The notes: a model not told the origin generated them from the sequence alone. A stretch of DNA of 64,000 nt from CAZYFH01 sp965249175 (GCA_965249175.1 OZ252227.1:2666001-2730000); one strand, 5' to 3'. Shown: positions 28,026 to 36,976, counted from the first letter of the stretch. Program-made: numbers and translations.

Positions 28026-28243
28026 CGCACCCTGGGCCCCGACACGGCGCCCCGGTCGGCGGCGGAGAACCCTGCGCGATTGTGGGAGCCGTCGCAGAAC
28101 GGCTTGGTCGTCGAGTGGCCGCACCGACAGAGGGCCACGGGCCGCCGCGCGATCGCAAAGGTTCCGCCCTCGGCGTCTACGATCCGCACGTCGTCGAGAT
28201 CGACGAGATAGGGACCGTCGTCACGGACCTTGATCGTCGCCAT
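28022..28243 (-). CDS. CDGSH iron-sulfur domain protein
   Basis: 73 aa. The 2Fe-2S ligand motif CRCGHSTTKPFCDGSH (three Cys, one His) is complete. Small electron-transfer or redox-sensing protein, partner unknown. The stop codons of this gene and clpB overlap by 3-4 bp. It follows rho on the same strand with a 4-bp gap. Confidence 0.9.
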
Positions 28244-28247
28244 CGAC

Positions 28248-29621
28248 CTACCCCATCTTCTGCATCGACGCCAGGAAGTCGGCGTTGGACTTCGTCTTCC
28301 CCATCTTGTCGAGCAACAGCTCCATCGCCTCGACTGACGAGAGCGGAGTGAGGACCTTGCGGAGGACCCACACCCGATTCAAGTCTTCCTTGTCGAGCAG
28401 GAGCTCTTCCTTGCGTGTACCGCTCTTCTGGATATCGATTGCCGGGAAGACCCGCTTATCCACGAGCTTGCGCTCGAGGTGGATTTCCATGTTGCCAGTG
28501 CCCTTGAACTCCTCGAAGATGACGTCGTCCATCCGTGACCCGGTATCAACGAGCGCCGTGGCCATGATCGTCAGCGATCCGCCCTCTTCGATATTGCGCG
28601 CCGCCCCAAAGAAACGCTTCGGCTTCTGAAGCGCGTTCGAATCGAGACCGCCTGACAGTACCTTGCCGGACGGCGGAATGACCGTGTTGTACGCGCGCGC
28701 CAGACGCGTGATGGAATCGAGCAGGATGAACACATCCTTGCGATGCTCGACGAGCCGTTTCGCCTTCTCGATGACCATCTCCGCGACCTGCACGTGCCGC
28801 TGCGCAGGCTCGTCGAACGTCGACGAGATGACCTCGCCGTCGACGGAACGCTGCATGTCGGTGACCTCTTCGGGCCGCTCGTCGATCAGCAGCACAATCA
28901 GATACACCTCCGAATGGTTCCGCGCGATGGACTGCGCGATGGACTGCAACAGCATCGTCTTGCCGGTGCGTGGGGCGGCGACGATCAGGCCACGCTGCCC
29001 CTTCCCGATTGGCGTCATCAGATCCATGACGCGCGCCGACAGATTGTCCGATTCCGTCTCCAGCTGCGCGCGTTCTTGCGGGTAGAGCGGCGTCAGGTTC
29101 TCGAAGAAGATCTTGTCGCGGGCCTGCTCGGGTGGTTCGAAGTTGACCGCCTCGACCTTGATGAGCGCGAAGTACCGCTCACCTTCCTTGGGTGGCCGGA
29201 TCTGACCGGAGACCGTGTCCCCGGTCTGGAGGTCGAACTTGCGAATCTGCGATGGCGAGACGTAGATGTCGTCCGGTCCGGGCAGATAATTGTAGTCGGG
29301 GGCTCGGAGGAACCCGAACCCGTCCGGCAGCACCTCGAGCACGCCTTCCGAGAAGATGAAGCCGCTTTTTTCGGTTTGCGCCTTCAAGATCTGGAAGATC
29401 AACTCTTGCTTGCGCATTCCCGTCGCGCCGGCGACGTTCAGGTCCTTGGCGACCTGCGTGAGCTTGGCGATGCTCATGTCCTTGAGCTCGCCGATGTTGA
29501 GTGTGTCCTTGCCGCGCCGTGGGGGAGGCTTGGGTGCCTCGGGCGGTGCGGCCTCGGCCGTGGCCGCGTCGTCTGACGATGCCCGAGTCGATGCGGGGGT
29601 GCGTTTGCTGTTGGTAGGCAT
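28248..29621 (-). CDS. rho: Transcription termination factor Rho
   Basis: 457 aa. N-terminal extension of about 45 residues (Ala/Pro/Lys rich), then the Rho N domain (NIGELKDMSIAKLTQVAKDL), the RNA-binding OB fold (GVLEVLPDGFGFLRAPDYNYL) and the RecA-type motor with Walker A VAAPRTGKTMLLQSIA, VLLIDERPEEVTDM and the Q/R loops. Hexameric RNA helicase that ends transcription. Preceded by a long leader from the promoter at 29820. Confidence 0.97.
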   Translation of the reverse strand: MPTNSKRTPASTRASSDDAATAEAAPPEAPKPPPRRGKDTLNIGELKDMSIAKLTQVAKDLNVAGATGMRKQELIFQILKAQTEKSGFIFSEGVLEVLPDGFGFLRAPDYNYLPGPDDIYVSPSQIRKFDLQTGDTVSGQIRPPKEGERYFALIKVEAVNFEPPEQARDKIFFENLTPLYPQERAQLETESDNLSARVMDLMTPIGKGQRGLIVAAPRTGKTMLLQSIAQSIARNHSEVYLIVLLIDERPEEVTDMQRSVDGEVISSTFDEPAQRHVQVAEMVIEKAKRLVEHRKDVFILLDSITRLARAYNTVIPPSGKVLSGGLDSNALQKPKRFFGAARNIEEGGSLTIMATALVDTGSRMDDVIFEEFKGTGNMEIHLERKLVDKRVFPAIDIQKSGTRKEELLLDKEDLNRVWVLRKVLTPLSSVEAMELLLDKMGKTKSNADFLASMQKMG

Positions 29622-29819
29622 GAGTTGGATCGAACTCTCGGTTAGGGGGTTGGGGTTGAGGCCGTCCGGCCCAGGTTGTTAAGGATGAGCAGGAGTCGTG
29701 TCCTACTCAGCTGACAGCAGCTTGTACTAGACGCTCGTGGCGTCGAATGCTCGACGGGCTCGAATGCTGAGACGCAAGGCCTAGGTTGGGGATATTGGGC
29801 GACGCCGTAATGGAATTCG
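29622..29819 (-). promoter_or_regulatory. rho 5' leader with C-rich segment
   Basis: About 190 nt of untranslated leader between the promoter and rho. The last 60 nt read, in the mRNA sense, as a pyrimidine-rich, C-over-G stretch including CTCAACCCCAACCCCCTAACC just before the start. This is the composition Rho prefers, so autoregulation by early termination is plausible. An AGCATTCGA repeat occurs twice upstream (mRNA sense). Confidence 0.45.
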
Positions 29820-29848
29820 AGTATAGGCCTGCGCCCCAGGGGTGTCAA
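29820..29848 (-). promoter_or_regulatory. rho: rho promoter
   Basis: On the minus strand TTGACA (29848-29843), a 17-bp spacer and TATACT (29825-29820), close to consensus for the housekeeping sigma factor. Lies just beyond the end of the CoA-binding protein gene. Confidence 0.8.
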
Positions 29849-29874
29849 CCTCCCGTATCGGACGCGGCCCGCGG

Positions 29875-30297
29875 CTACTCGTAGTCCGCGGGCGACTCAC
29901 CGATCGCCACGATGCTGCAATGCAGCGTCGCCTTGAGTCCGAGCGCTCGGGCCCGCGCGATGAGCCGCTCGCTTTCCGCCCCCGGGTTGACCCAGAGCGC
30001 GGAAATCCGCTTCGCCGCGATGTCGTCGAGCACCCGCTCCCCGATCACGGCGGGCACGTAGAGCGTCGCGATGTCGATCGCGCCCGCCACGTCCAGGACC
30101 GAGCGATACGCGCGCAATCCTTCGACCCGGTCGTCAGGCGGGGCGGCGGCGGCGCACCCGGGATTGACGACGACGACCTCGTATCCGCGTCGCCGAAATG
30201 CCCGTACCGCCTTGTTGCCAAACTTGCGGTGGTCACGCGACGCGCCGATGACGGCCACCACCTCCACGACCGGAGTATAGAATCCCGGGCGTGTCAC
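29875..30297 (-). CDS. CoA-binding domain protein (YccU-like)
   Basis: About 135-140 aa. One Rossmann-type CoA-binding domain: VVAVIGASRDHRKFGNKAVRAF, VVVVNPG, DIATLYVPAVIGERVLDDIA and ALWVNPGAESERLIARARAL. Similar to YccU and the N-terminal domain of ADP-forming acyl-CoA synthetases; role unknown. The first GTG is at 30297, but GTG codons about 30 nt further in fit the family N-terminus better. Its start overlaps that of the divergent gene at 30291. Confidence 0.85.
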   Translation of the reverse strand: MTRPGFYTPVVEVVAVIGASRDHRKFGNKAVRAFRRRGYEVVVVNPGCAAAAPPDDRVEGLRAYRSVLDVAGAIDIATLYVPAVIGERVLDDIAAKRISALWVNPGAESERLIARARALGLKATLHCSIVAIGESPADYE

Positions 30298-31985
30298 GTC
30301 ACGTGGTCGCGCTCCTCGGGTTGTGCATCCTGACGTTTTTCGCGGGCCTCGGGCGGCCCGCCATTTCCGACTCCGACGAGGCGTTCTACGCCGAGAGCGC
30401 GCGCGAGATGATCGAGCGCGGCGACTGGCTCACGCCCTTCTACAACGACACCGTGCGCTTCGAGAAGCCGGTGCTGTATTACTGGCTGGCGGCCGTGTCG
30501 TTCACCGTGGCCGGCGTGTCTGCCGCGGCCGCGCGTTTCCCGTCGGCGCTCGCCGGACTGGGCCTGGTGATGCTCGCCTACGCGTGCGCGCGGCGGTGGT
30601 ACGACGGCCGCACGGCGTTTCTTGCCGGGATTATTACCGCAACGAGCTTCGGCTACGTCACGATGGCGCACCAAGCGCTTCCTGACCTCGCGCTCGCCTT
30701 CTTCGTGACGCTGGCAACGTGGTCGGCGATGGTCGGCGTGCTAGCGGGTCCGCCGGGTGCCACCCCGAGGTCACATGGTCGTCGATGGATTGTCCTCGGG
30801 GCGGTCGGCGCCGCGGGGGCCGTCCTCATCAAGGGCCCGGTCGGGCTGGCGCTCCCGGCAGCCGTCGTGATCCCGGTCGCGGCCTGGGAACAATGGCGCG
30901 GCCGGTTGGAGTGGCGTCTGCGATTCGCGGATCTGGCGGTCGCCGCTTCCGTATTCGTCGGGCTCGTGGCGCCGTGGTACGCCGCGATGGCGCTCGAGCA
31001 CGGCCCCGCATATCTGGAACGGTTCTTTATCGGCGAAAACGTGGCGCGCTTTGCGACCGCACGCTACAACGACCCGCGCCCGGCGTGGTACTACGTGCCC
31101 ATCGTCGTGGGAGGGCTGCTGCCGTGGTCGCCCTTCATGGCGCTCTGGTGGCCGGCGATCCGGACCGCGTGGCGCCGCCGACGGATCCCGGTCGTCGAGC
31201 TACGCCTCGTGGTCTGGGCTCTCGCCCCACTCGCGTTTTACACTGTCTCCGTCGGCAAGCAGCCGCGCTACATCCTCCCGATGCTTCCCCCGCTGGCGAT
31301 CCTGCTTGCGCGCGCCATCCGGGGCGCGCTGGCCGAGTCGTCGGGCCAGACGCGTCTCTTTGGTGTGTCGGCGACCGTAGCGGGCGTCGTGGTCGCCACC
31401 CTCGCGGCGCTGGTCTACGCCGCGCGCGCGCTGCTGGTCGAATGGGACGAGGTGTGGACGCTGGTCGTGGCGAGTGCTGTATCGGTGTCGGGGGTGGTGC
31501 TCGCGGCAACCGCGCTGGCGTCGCTCGTGGCGAGCTCGCCGCGCGCGCGCGCCCTGCGGTCCTTGTTACCGGCACTTACAGCCGCCGCAGCCGTGTGCGC
31601 CGCCCTCGGCGCCCACTACGTCGTGCTGTCGTCGCCGGGACCGGCCCCAGTCGAGCGGATGGCGACCATGGTCCGTGAAGCCCGCACCGCGGGTGAGCCG
31701 TACGGTCGCTATCGCGCGTTCAACCGCAACCTCGTCTTCTATACCGAGGCACCTCACGTCGAGCTCCCAGCGCTCGACGCTGCGCGCGATTTTCTCGGCT
31801 CATCAGAGCGGGTGCTTTGCGTGCTCCTGGCAGCGGACGCCGCGCGCTTGGAGACAGAGGGGCTGCAGCTGACCCACCTTGGCGAGATTCGCTACTTGAA
31901 CACCGGTAGCCTGACCTTCCGGACCCTGCTCGACCCCGATCCCGAGCGCTACCTTCAACGCGTCGTGCTTGTCGCGAACCGCTAG
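30291..31985 (+). CDS. Glycosyltransferase family 39, ArnT-like membrane protein
   Basis: 564 aa, about 12 membrane helices. The first periplasmic loop has SDSDEAFYAESAREMIERG (acidic catalytic pair), then RFEKPVLYYWLAAVSF and YNDPRPAWYYVPIVVGGLLPWSPF, the pattern of ArnT/PMT-type enzymes that move a sugar from a polyprenyl carrier to lipid A or protein. The C-terminal soluble part (about 90 aa) is periplasmic. Starts at GTG 30291; the acceptor is unknown. Confidence 0.85.
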   Translation: MSRHVVALLGLCILTFFAGLGRPAISDSDEAFYAESAREMIERGDWLTPFYNDTVRFEKPVLYYWLAAVSFTVAGVSAAAARFPSALAGLGLVMLAYACARRWYDGRTAFLAGIITATSFGYVTMAHQALPDLALAFFVTLATWSAMVGVLAGPPGATPRSHGRRWIVLGAVGAAGAVLIKGPVGLALPAAVVIPVAAWEQWRGRLEWRLRFADLAVAASVFVGLVAPWYAAMALEHGPAYLERFFIGENVARFATARYNDPRPAWYYVPIVVGGLLPWSPFMALWWPAIRTAWRRRRIPVVELRLVVWALAPLAFYTVSVGKQPRYILPMLPPLAILLARAIRGALAESSGQTRLFGVSATVAGVVVATLAALVYAARALLVEWDEVWTLVVASAVSVSGVVLAATALASLVASSPRARALRSLLPALTAAAAVCAALGAHYVVLSSPGPAPVERMATMVREARTAGEPYGRYRAFNRNLVFYTEAPHVELPALDAARDFLGSSERVLCVLLAADAARLETEGLQLTHLGEIRYLNTGSLTFRTLLDPDPERYLQRVVLVANR

Positions 31986-32050
31986 CAGCTCGGCGTCGGG
32001 AGCCGCGGTCGCCCCGCACGCGACGGCGCCGGTCACCGTACAATGACGCG

Positions 32051-33175
32051 ATGGCTTCGCTCTCGGACGTCCTCGCGTCGACCACACGCGAGAGCGAGCT
32101 GTGGGACCCCCTCGACGATGGTCGCATCCGCTGTGTCGCGTGTGGCCACCAGTGCCCGCTCCCCGACGGCGCGCTCGGCGTGTGCAAGGTGCGCTTCAAT
32201 CGCGGCGGACGGCTCCACGTACCGTGGGGCTACGTCGGCGGCGTGCAATGCGACCCCATCGAGAAGAAGCCGTTCTTTCACGCCTACCCCGGCGCGTTGG
32301 CCTACAGCTTCGGCATGCTGGGGTGTGACCTCCACTGCGGCTACTGCCAGAACTGGGTCACGTCGCAGGCGCTGCGAGATCCCGCCGCCGTGTCATCGCC
32401 CGCGCCCGTCTCACCGGACGAGATCGTCGAGGATGCGCTGCGTCTCGACGCGCGCGTTGTCGTCAGCACCTACAACGAGCCGCTCATCACGAGCGAATGG
32501 GCGGTCGCGATTTTCAAAGCGGCGCGCGCTGCCGGCCTCCTGACCGCCTTCGTCTCGAATGGCAACGGGACGCCGCGGGTGCTCGACTATCTCCGGCCGT
32601 GGGTGGATCTTTACAAGGTGGACCTGAAGGGCTTCGACGACCGTCACTACCGACAGCTCGGTGGCCGGCTCGCGCCTATCCTCGACACGATTCGGCGCTT
32701 GCATGCCTCGGGCATCTGGCTGGAAATCGTTACGCTGCTCATCCGCGACTTCAACGACGGCGACGATGAGATCGAGCGGCTGACGGCCTTTGTCGCCAGC
32801 GTGTCTCCCGACATCCCATGGCACGTCACCGCGTTCCACGCCGACTACAAGATGACCGATCGCGCCGACACTTCGGCCGAGATGCTGCGGCGCGCGGCCG
32901 CCATCGGCACACGGAACGGCCTCCGCTTCGTCTACGCGGGCAACCGCTCGGGCGCGGTGGGCACGCTCGAGGACACGCACTGCCCCGCCTGCGGCGAAGC
33001 GGTTATCGAGCGATATGGGTACCACATTCGCTCGTACTCGCTGACTCCGGATGGGGCGTGCCCGCGCTGCGCGACTCGAGTGCCTGGACGATGGGATTCG
33101 CGGTTTGGTGGGCAGATCGCCGACAGCCCGTTCCTCCCGGGTGGTCGTGGCGCGCTTCGAGTGTTGGGCTCGTAG
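32051..33175 (+). CDS. amrS: AmmeMemoRadiSam-system radical SAM enzyme (AmrS-like)
   Basis: 374 aa. An N-terminal Cys region (CVACGHQCPLPDGALGVC) is followed by the radical SAM cluster motif GCDLHCGYCQNW, then YVGGVQCDPIEKKPFFHAYPG, STYNEPLITSEWA and DLKGFDDRHYRQLGG. A C-terminal Cys pair (CPACGEAV, CPRCATRV) completes the family layout. Related to pyruvate formate-lyase activating enzymes; reaction uncertain. No Memo or AMMECR1 gene is nearby. Confidence 0.88.
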   Translation: MASLSDVLASTTRESELWDPLDDGRIRCVACGHQCPLPDGALGVCKVRFNRGGRLHVPWGYVGGVQCDPIEKKPFFHAYPGALAYSFGMLGCDLHCGYCQNWVTSQALRDPAAVSSPAPVSPDEIVEDALRLDARVVVSTYNEPLITSEWAVAIFKAARAAGLLTAFVSNGNGTPRVLDYLRPWVDLYKVDLKGFDDRHYRQLGGRLAPILDTIRRLHASGIWLEIVTLLIRDFNDGDDEIERLTAFVASVSPDIPWHVTAFHADYKMTDRADTSAEMLRRAAAIGTRNGLRFVYAGNRSGAVGTLEDTHCPACGEAVIERYGYHIRSYSLTPDGACPRCATRVPGRWDSRFGGQIADSPFLPGGRGALRVLGS

Positions 33176-33264
33176 GACGGACGGCACGCGTCAGCCGCCG
33201 GACATCACCGCCGGCTGACCTATCAACAGCGCGCGGTCCGCTCAATTTTCGGAATCGCTCAGCG

Positions 33265-33300
33265 TTGACAGATATCTGCCTCGTTGATACATATATCTGC
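33265..33300 (+). promoter_or_regulatory. vapBC promoter and operator-like direct repeat
   Basis: TTGACA (33265-33270), 17-bp spacer, TACATA (33288-33293). ATATCTGC occurs twice, at 33272-33279 and 33293-33300, 21 bp apart, two helical turns, which suits dimers of a ribbon-helix-helix antitoxin. The predicted transcription start falls at the ATG (33301), so the mRNA is probably leaderless; no ribosome site is present. Confidence 0.65.
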
Positions 33301-33540
33301 ATGCGCACAACGCTGGAGTTCGACGACACGCTCATTCGGCAGGCCAAGAAACGCGCGGCAGACGATGGCGAACCGCTGACCCGGCTCATCGAGAAGGCGC
33401 TGCGCGCCTACCTGCATCCGGCACCCGGCGCGATCAAGCCGTTTCGCCTGCGGCTGCTGACAAAGCGCGGACGCGCGGCCCCCGGCGTCGACTGGGACGA
33501 CCGCGATTCGCTCAACGAGCGCATGGAAGATCGCGCGTGA
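33301..33540 (+). CDS. vapB: VapB-type antitoxin
   Basis: 79 aa. N-terminal ribbon-helix-helix MRTTLEFDDTLIRQAKKRAA binds DNA; the C-terminal tail (FRLRLLTKRGRAAPGVDWDD) is the sort that wraps into the toxin. Overlaps the toxin gene by GTGA. A much longer upstream extension in the same frame would run over the end of the radical SAM gene and is not credible. Confidence 0.88.
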   Translation: MRTTLEFDDTLIRQAKKRAADDGEPLTRLIEKALRAYLHPAPGAIKPFRLRLLTKRGRAAPGVDWDDRDSLNERMEDRA

Positions 33541-33965
33541 TAGCAGTCGATACGAACGTCCTTGTCTACGCCCACCGACGGGAACTCGCCAAGCACGACG
33601 CCGCCAGGCGACGCCTGATCGCGATGGCAGAAGGTAGGGCCCGCTGGGCGCTGCCGGTCTTCTGCCTTGGCGAGTTCCTGCGGGTCGTCACGCATCCGCG
33701 CCTGTTTACTCCGCCCTTCACTCCAGTGGAGGCCTGCAATGCGCTTGGCCGCATCCTCGGCTCGCCGAGCCTGGCGGTGATTTCGCCGGGACCAATGTTT
33801 CCAGACTTGCTCGCCGACGCCGTGCGGGAAGCAAACGCCGTCGGCAACCTCGTCTTCGACGCGCAGATTGTGGCTGTGTGCCGCGAGGCGGGCGTCGGCG
33901 CGCTGCTGACCGAGGATCGTGACTTCGATCGGTTTCGAGGCTTCAGGACGAATCGGCTCGCGTGA
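33537..33965 (+). CDS. vapC: VapC-type PIN-domain toxin
   Basis: 142 aa. PIN ribonuclease with conserved acids: D5 in AVDTNVLVYAHR, E in FCLGEFLRVVTHP, D in NLVFDAQIVAVCRE and D in LLTEDRDFDRF. Probably cleaves tRNA or rRNA when free of antitoxin. GTG start overlaps the vapB stop, giving coupled translation. The active site looks complete. Confidence 0.9.
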   Translation: MIAVDTNVLVYAHRRELAKHDAARRRLIAMAEGRARWALPVFCLGEFLRVVTHPRLFTPPFTPVEACNALGRILGSPSLAVISPGPMFPDLLADAVREANAVGNLVFDAQIVAVCREAGVGALLTEDRDFDRFRGFRTNRLA

Positions 33966-34039
33966 GGGCGCGTCCCGTCAGTCGGCGGTGATGTCCCCCG
34001 GGCAGCCGGGTCGGCCGACACCGGACCTATACTGCCCGC

Positions 34040-34486
34040 ATGGCGACTGCGGCGCGCGAACCGGTATCGGTGGCCGTCGGCTCAGCGGGAACCGACACCG
34101 AGGAGGCGCGAGTCCGTCTTCAGGACCGACTGCGGCTACACGCGGGCTGGGTGCTCGTCTTGGTGTTCGGCTTTTTCATACTGACGGGCATGACCTCGTT
34201 TGCCATCGGCCTTCCGTGGCTGCTCCACCCTTCCACGCTGTGGCTCCTGACTACCACGGCGATCGTCGGGACTTCGTGGCTGCTCGCACGGGGCCGGCTG
34301 AGGTCGGAGCGCGTATTACGGTGGCTCGACGCCGGCGCCCTGGTGCTCACGTGTTTCTGTCTGGCTATCCTGGGTGCGATCCTCGCATTCGGTCCGGTCG
34401 ATTTCGTTGAGGATCCAGCGCAAGCGCTCCTCGTTGCCCAGCTTTCATGCACGTGCGTCATCCTCGCACGGGCCGTGTTGATATAG
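34040..34486 (+). pseudogene. Membrane N-terminus of a Ser/Thr kinase, ended by in-frame TAG
   Basis: 148 aa with about four hydrophobic helices (LVLVFGFFILTGMTSF, LLTTTAIVGTSWLLA, VLTCFCLAILGAILAF, VAQLSCTCVILARAV). The TAG at 34484-34486 is in frame with the next stretch, SSAARTLWLGLAALTPQIIA, which continues the membrane domain and runs into a kinase. Related kinases have both parts in one chain, so this looks like a nonsense mutation. Confidence 0.7.
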
Positions 34487-34516
34487 AGCTCGGCGGCGCG
34501 AACGCTTTGGCTCGGA

Positions 34517-35683
34517 TTGGCGGCGCTGACACCCCAGATCATTGCTTCCGCCTACGTCGCGCTGACGGCAGACAACCTCCTGGTCCCGGCGGCCCTCCCA
34601 CAGGTGACTCGCGAGGGCATCATGGTCGGCACCATGGTGAACTCCGTCGCCTGGAGTGGAGTCGCGATTGCCATCAGCACGGTCGGCTCAGGAGTCATTT
34701 ACGGCCTGCGCGCAGAAGCAGACAGGACCAGACGCCTCGGTCAGTACACACTCGAAGCCAAGATCGGGGAAGGAGGAATGGGCAGCGTCTATCGCGCGCG
34801 CCACGCCATGCTGCGGCGACCCACCGCGATCAAGCTCCTACCGCCGGAAAAGGCGGGCGAGGACAGCATTCGTCGCTTCGAACGCGAGGTGCAGTTGACG
34901 GCCCGCCTCTCTCACCCCAGCACCATCGCCATCTTCGACTACGGGCGCACGCCGGAGGGTGTCTTCTACTACGTGATGGAGTATCTCGAGGGGCTCAACC
35001 TCGAGGAGCTCGTGGACAAAGAGGGCGCGCAGGAACCCGGGCGGGTCATCCACGTCCTTGAGCAAGTGGCGGGCGCCCTGACCGAGGCGCACGAGGCGGG
35101 CCTCATCCATCGTGACATCAAGCCGGCGAACATCATCCTGTGCCAGCGTGGTGGGATTTTTGACGTGGCCAAGGTCGTAGACTTCGGTCTCGTGAAGCGG
35201 GTCGTCACGACAGCGGAGGAAGCCACGATGATGGGCACGGGCCAGCATCTGCTCGCGGGCACACCGATGTACATGGCACCGGAAGCGATCAAAGGCGAGC
35301 AATTCGTCGATGGCCGGAGTGACCTCTATGCGCTCGGAGCCGTTGGGTATTTCCTTCTCACGGGTCGCCCAGTGTTCAGCTCAACCAACGTCGTCGAGAT
35401 CGTCGCCCATCACCTCCACACCACCCCGAACCCGCCGTCGCAGCGCACCGATCGCGCCATCCCGCGGGACCTCGAGGCGGTGTTGATGCGGTGTCTGGCC
35501 AAAGACCCAGCGGCGCGTTTTGGGACGGCCCGTGTATTGGCCGACGAGCTGGCCGCGTGTGCGGAAACCACCCCCTGGTCGCGCGATCGGGCTGGCGACT
35601 TATGGGCCTCGTTCCAGCCGAGGCTCCCGGACGAAGATGCGTCCCCGCCGACCGTCGCGATTGACGTCGGCGATCGTCTGTGA
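34517..35683 (+). CDS. Serine/threonine protein kinase (downstream part of split gene)
   Basis: 388 aa from TTG 34517; the frame is open back to the TAG at 34484. One or two membrane helices are followed by a complete kinase domain: Gly loop IGEGGMGSVYRA, Lys in AIKLLPPE, HRDIKPANI, VVDFGLVKR and GTPMYMAPEAI. PASTA and other sensor domains are absent. If the upstream TAG is real, the protein lacks four of its membrane helices and needs an internal start. Catalytic residues are intact, so it may still be active. Confidence 0.8.
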   Translation: MAALTPQIIASAYVALTADNLLVPAALPQVTREGIMVGTMVNSVAWSGVAIAISTVGSGVIYGLRAEADRTRRLGQYTLEAKIGEGGMGSVYRARHAMLRRPTAIKLLPPEKAGEDSIRRFEREVQLTARLSHPSTIAIFDYGRTPEGVFYYVMEYLEGLNLEELVDKEGAQEPGRVIHVLEQVAGALTEAHEAGLIHRDIKPANIILCQRGGIFDVAKVVDFGLVKRVVTTAEEATMMGTGQHLLAGTPMYMAPEAIKGEQFVDGRSDLYALGAVGYFLLTGRPVFSSTNVVEIVAHHLHTTPNPPSQRTDRAIPRDLEAVLMRCLAKDPAARFGTARVLADELAACAETTPWSRDRAGDLWASFQPRLPDEDASPPTVAIDVGDRL

Positions 35684-35713
35684 CACCGCCGCATGCGCGA
35701 CTGCTGCCCTCGG

Positions 35714-36307
35714 TTAGCGAAGGGTACCCGGGCGCCACATGAGGTAGTGCCTCACACCGATGACGCGAATTTCCTCGGTCGTCTCGAAACCGAACTGACG
35801 ATAGAAGACCACGTTCTCCGGCCGGTCAGTTTCCAAGTAGCCGGGTTCCGCACGCGTCGCCAGCACGTCGCAATATCGCGTCATCAGTTGAACGCCGATA
35901 CGCTGCCCCTGCGCCTCTGGAATCACCCCGATGGGCCCAAGGTGCAGGTGCGCGTCGGTCGGATCGTGCTTGGACCACTCACGCAGCCACGACATCACGC
36001 GCAGGGACGCGCCCGCGCCAAGCGTGGCCACCATCCGCGGAATCTGGCTGAGCTTCTCGAGGCTGGACATCTGGCACTTGGGCGAATGTACCCAGTGAAT
36101 CAGACCGAGGATGCGCGACCCGTCTGTTGCGACGAATATCGGTCCCTTCATGACAGAGAGGGCTGTGCGAAAAAAGAACTCGTTCTCGGCAAGTGGGGAG
36201 CGACCGAACGCCGCAACATGCCCAGGATTGGAGACGAACGCACGGGCAAGCGCATGGGACGCCTCACGCGTCATCTCGGGGCGGAACGGTTCAATCGCGA
36301 TAGTCAC
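35714..36307 (-). CDS. GNAT family N-acetyltransferase
   Basis: 197 aa from GTG 36307. Acetyl-CoA-binding motif A is LGPIGVIPEAQGQRIGVQLM, and PGYLETDRPENVVFYRQFGF is typical of GNAT proteins that resemble toxin-resistance or general acetyltransferases. The substrate is unknown. Longer starts up to 36403 would add a low-complexity Arg/Ala extension. Convergent with the kinase gene. Confidence 0.85.
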   Translation of the reverse strand: MTIAIEPFRPEMTREASHALARAFVSNPGHVAAFGRSPLAENEFFFRTALSVMKGPIFVATDGSRILGLIHWVHSPKCQMSSLEKLSQIPRMVATLGAGASLRVMSWLREWSKHDPTDAHLHLGPIGVIPEAQGQRIGVQLMTRYCDVLATRAEPGYLETDRPENVVFYRQFGFETTEEIRVIGVRHYLMWRPGTLR

Positions 36308-36415
36308 GGTCAGTGCTGAGACCGCAACGCGCCAACGCCGGCGGGCACGTCGTGGTGCCCCAGCGCCGTGGACGACGTCGGCGCTACGGCCCGTCCCGCC
36401 CAAGGTTAGATGCCG

Positions 36416-36976
36416 CTACTGACCTGTCGCCAGCGACTCCGCGACAGCCGGCTGTATCCAATCCGTGAGAATCCGGCGGTGCGCGATCCGCCACCGGCCG
36501 TCCACGCGTCGCAACTCGTCCTCGTATCGGCCCTGAAAGACGATGTTGGCGGCCTCGCCCGTGCCGACCACGCTGACGTAGGAGCGCATGGTCGCCTCGT
36601 CGCCTTCTCCCTCGATGACGAACGTCGTCGGCGTGTGCCGTGACTGCGGTCCCGACGGGTCGCGGTCACCCGACCCCATCGCGTGCAGCGCCTCACCCGT
36701 GATCTTGATGCCCTGTGACACCAGCTCCATGACGCCATCCTCTGTGAACACACCCTCCCAGGCGGCGGCATCCTTGAGGTCGAGCCCATGACTGTAGCGC
36801 CCGGCGAGATCCAGAATCTCTGCGCGATCGTCCGCCGTCAAACCCGCGGGCGTCGCGTCGGTCTCCGGCGCACTGGTCTCCGCGGCGCTGCCCGTGCACG
36901 CGGTCGTGACGAGCGTCGCGAGTAAGATCGTCACCAGCAGTGGCGGTGGCAGTGGTACTGGCAGTCTCTTCGTCAT
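36416..36976 (-). CDS. Lipoprotein with NTF2/SnoaL-like domain
   Basis: About 186 aa from MTKRLPVPLPPPLL. The signal sequence ends in a lipobox-like LVTTAC, so it is probably lipid-anchored. The mature part is an NTF2-like alpha+beta cone: DDRAEILDLAGRYSHGLDLK, WEGVFTEDGVMELV, TMRSYVSVVGTGEAANI and GRYEDELRRVDGRWRIAHRRI. The family includes ketosteroid-isomerase-like enzymes and binding proteins; function unknown. An upstream ATG at 37012 is possible. Confidence 0.75.
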   Translation of the reverse strand: MTKRLPVPLPPPLLVTILLATLVTTACTGSAAETSAPETDATPAGLTADDRAEILDLAGRYSHGLDLKDAAAWEGVFTEDGVMELVSQGIKITGEALHAMGSGDRDPSGPQSRHTPTTFVIEGEGDEATMRSYVSVVGTGEAANIVFQGRYEDELRRVDGRWRIAHRRILTDWIQPAVAESLATGQ

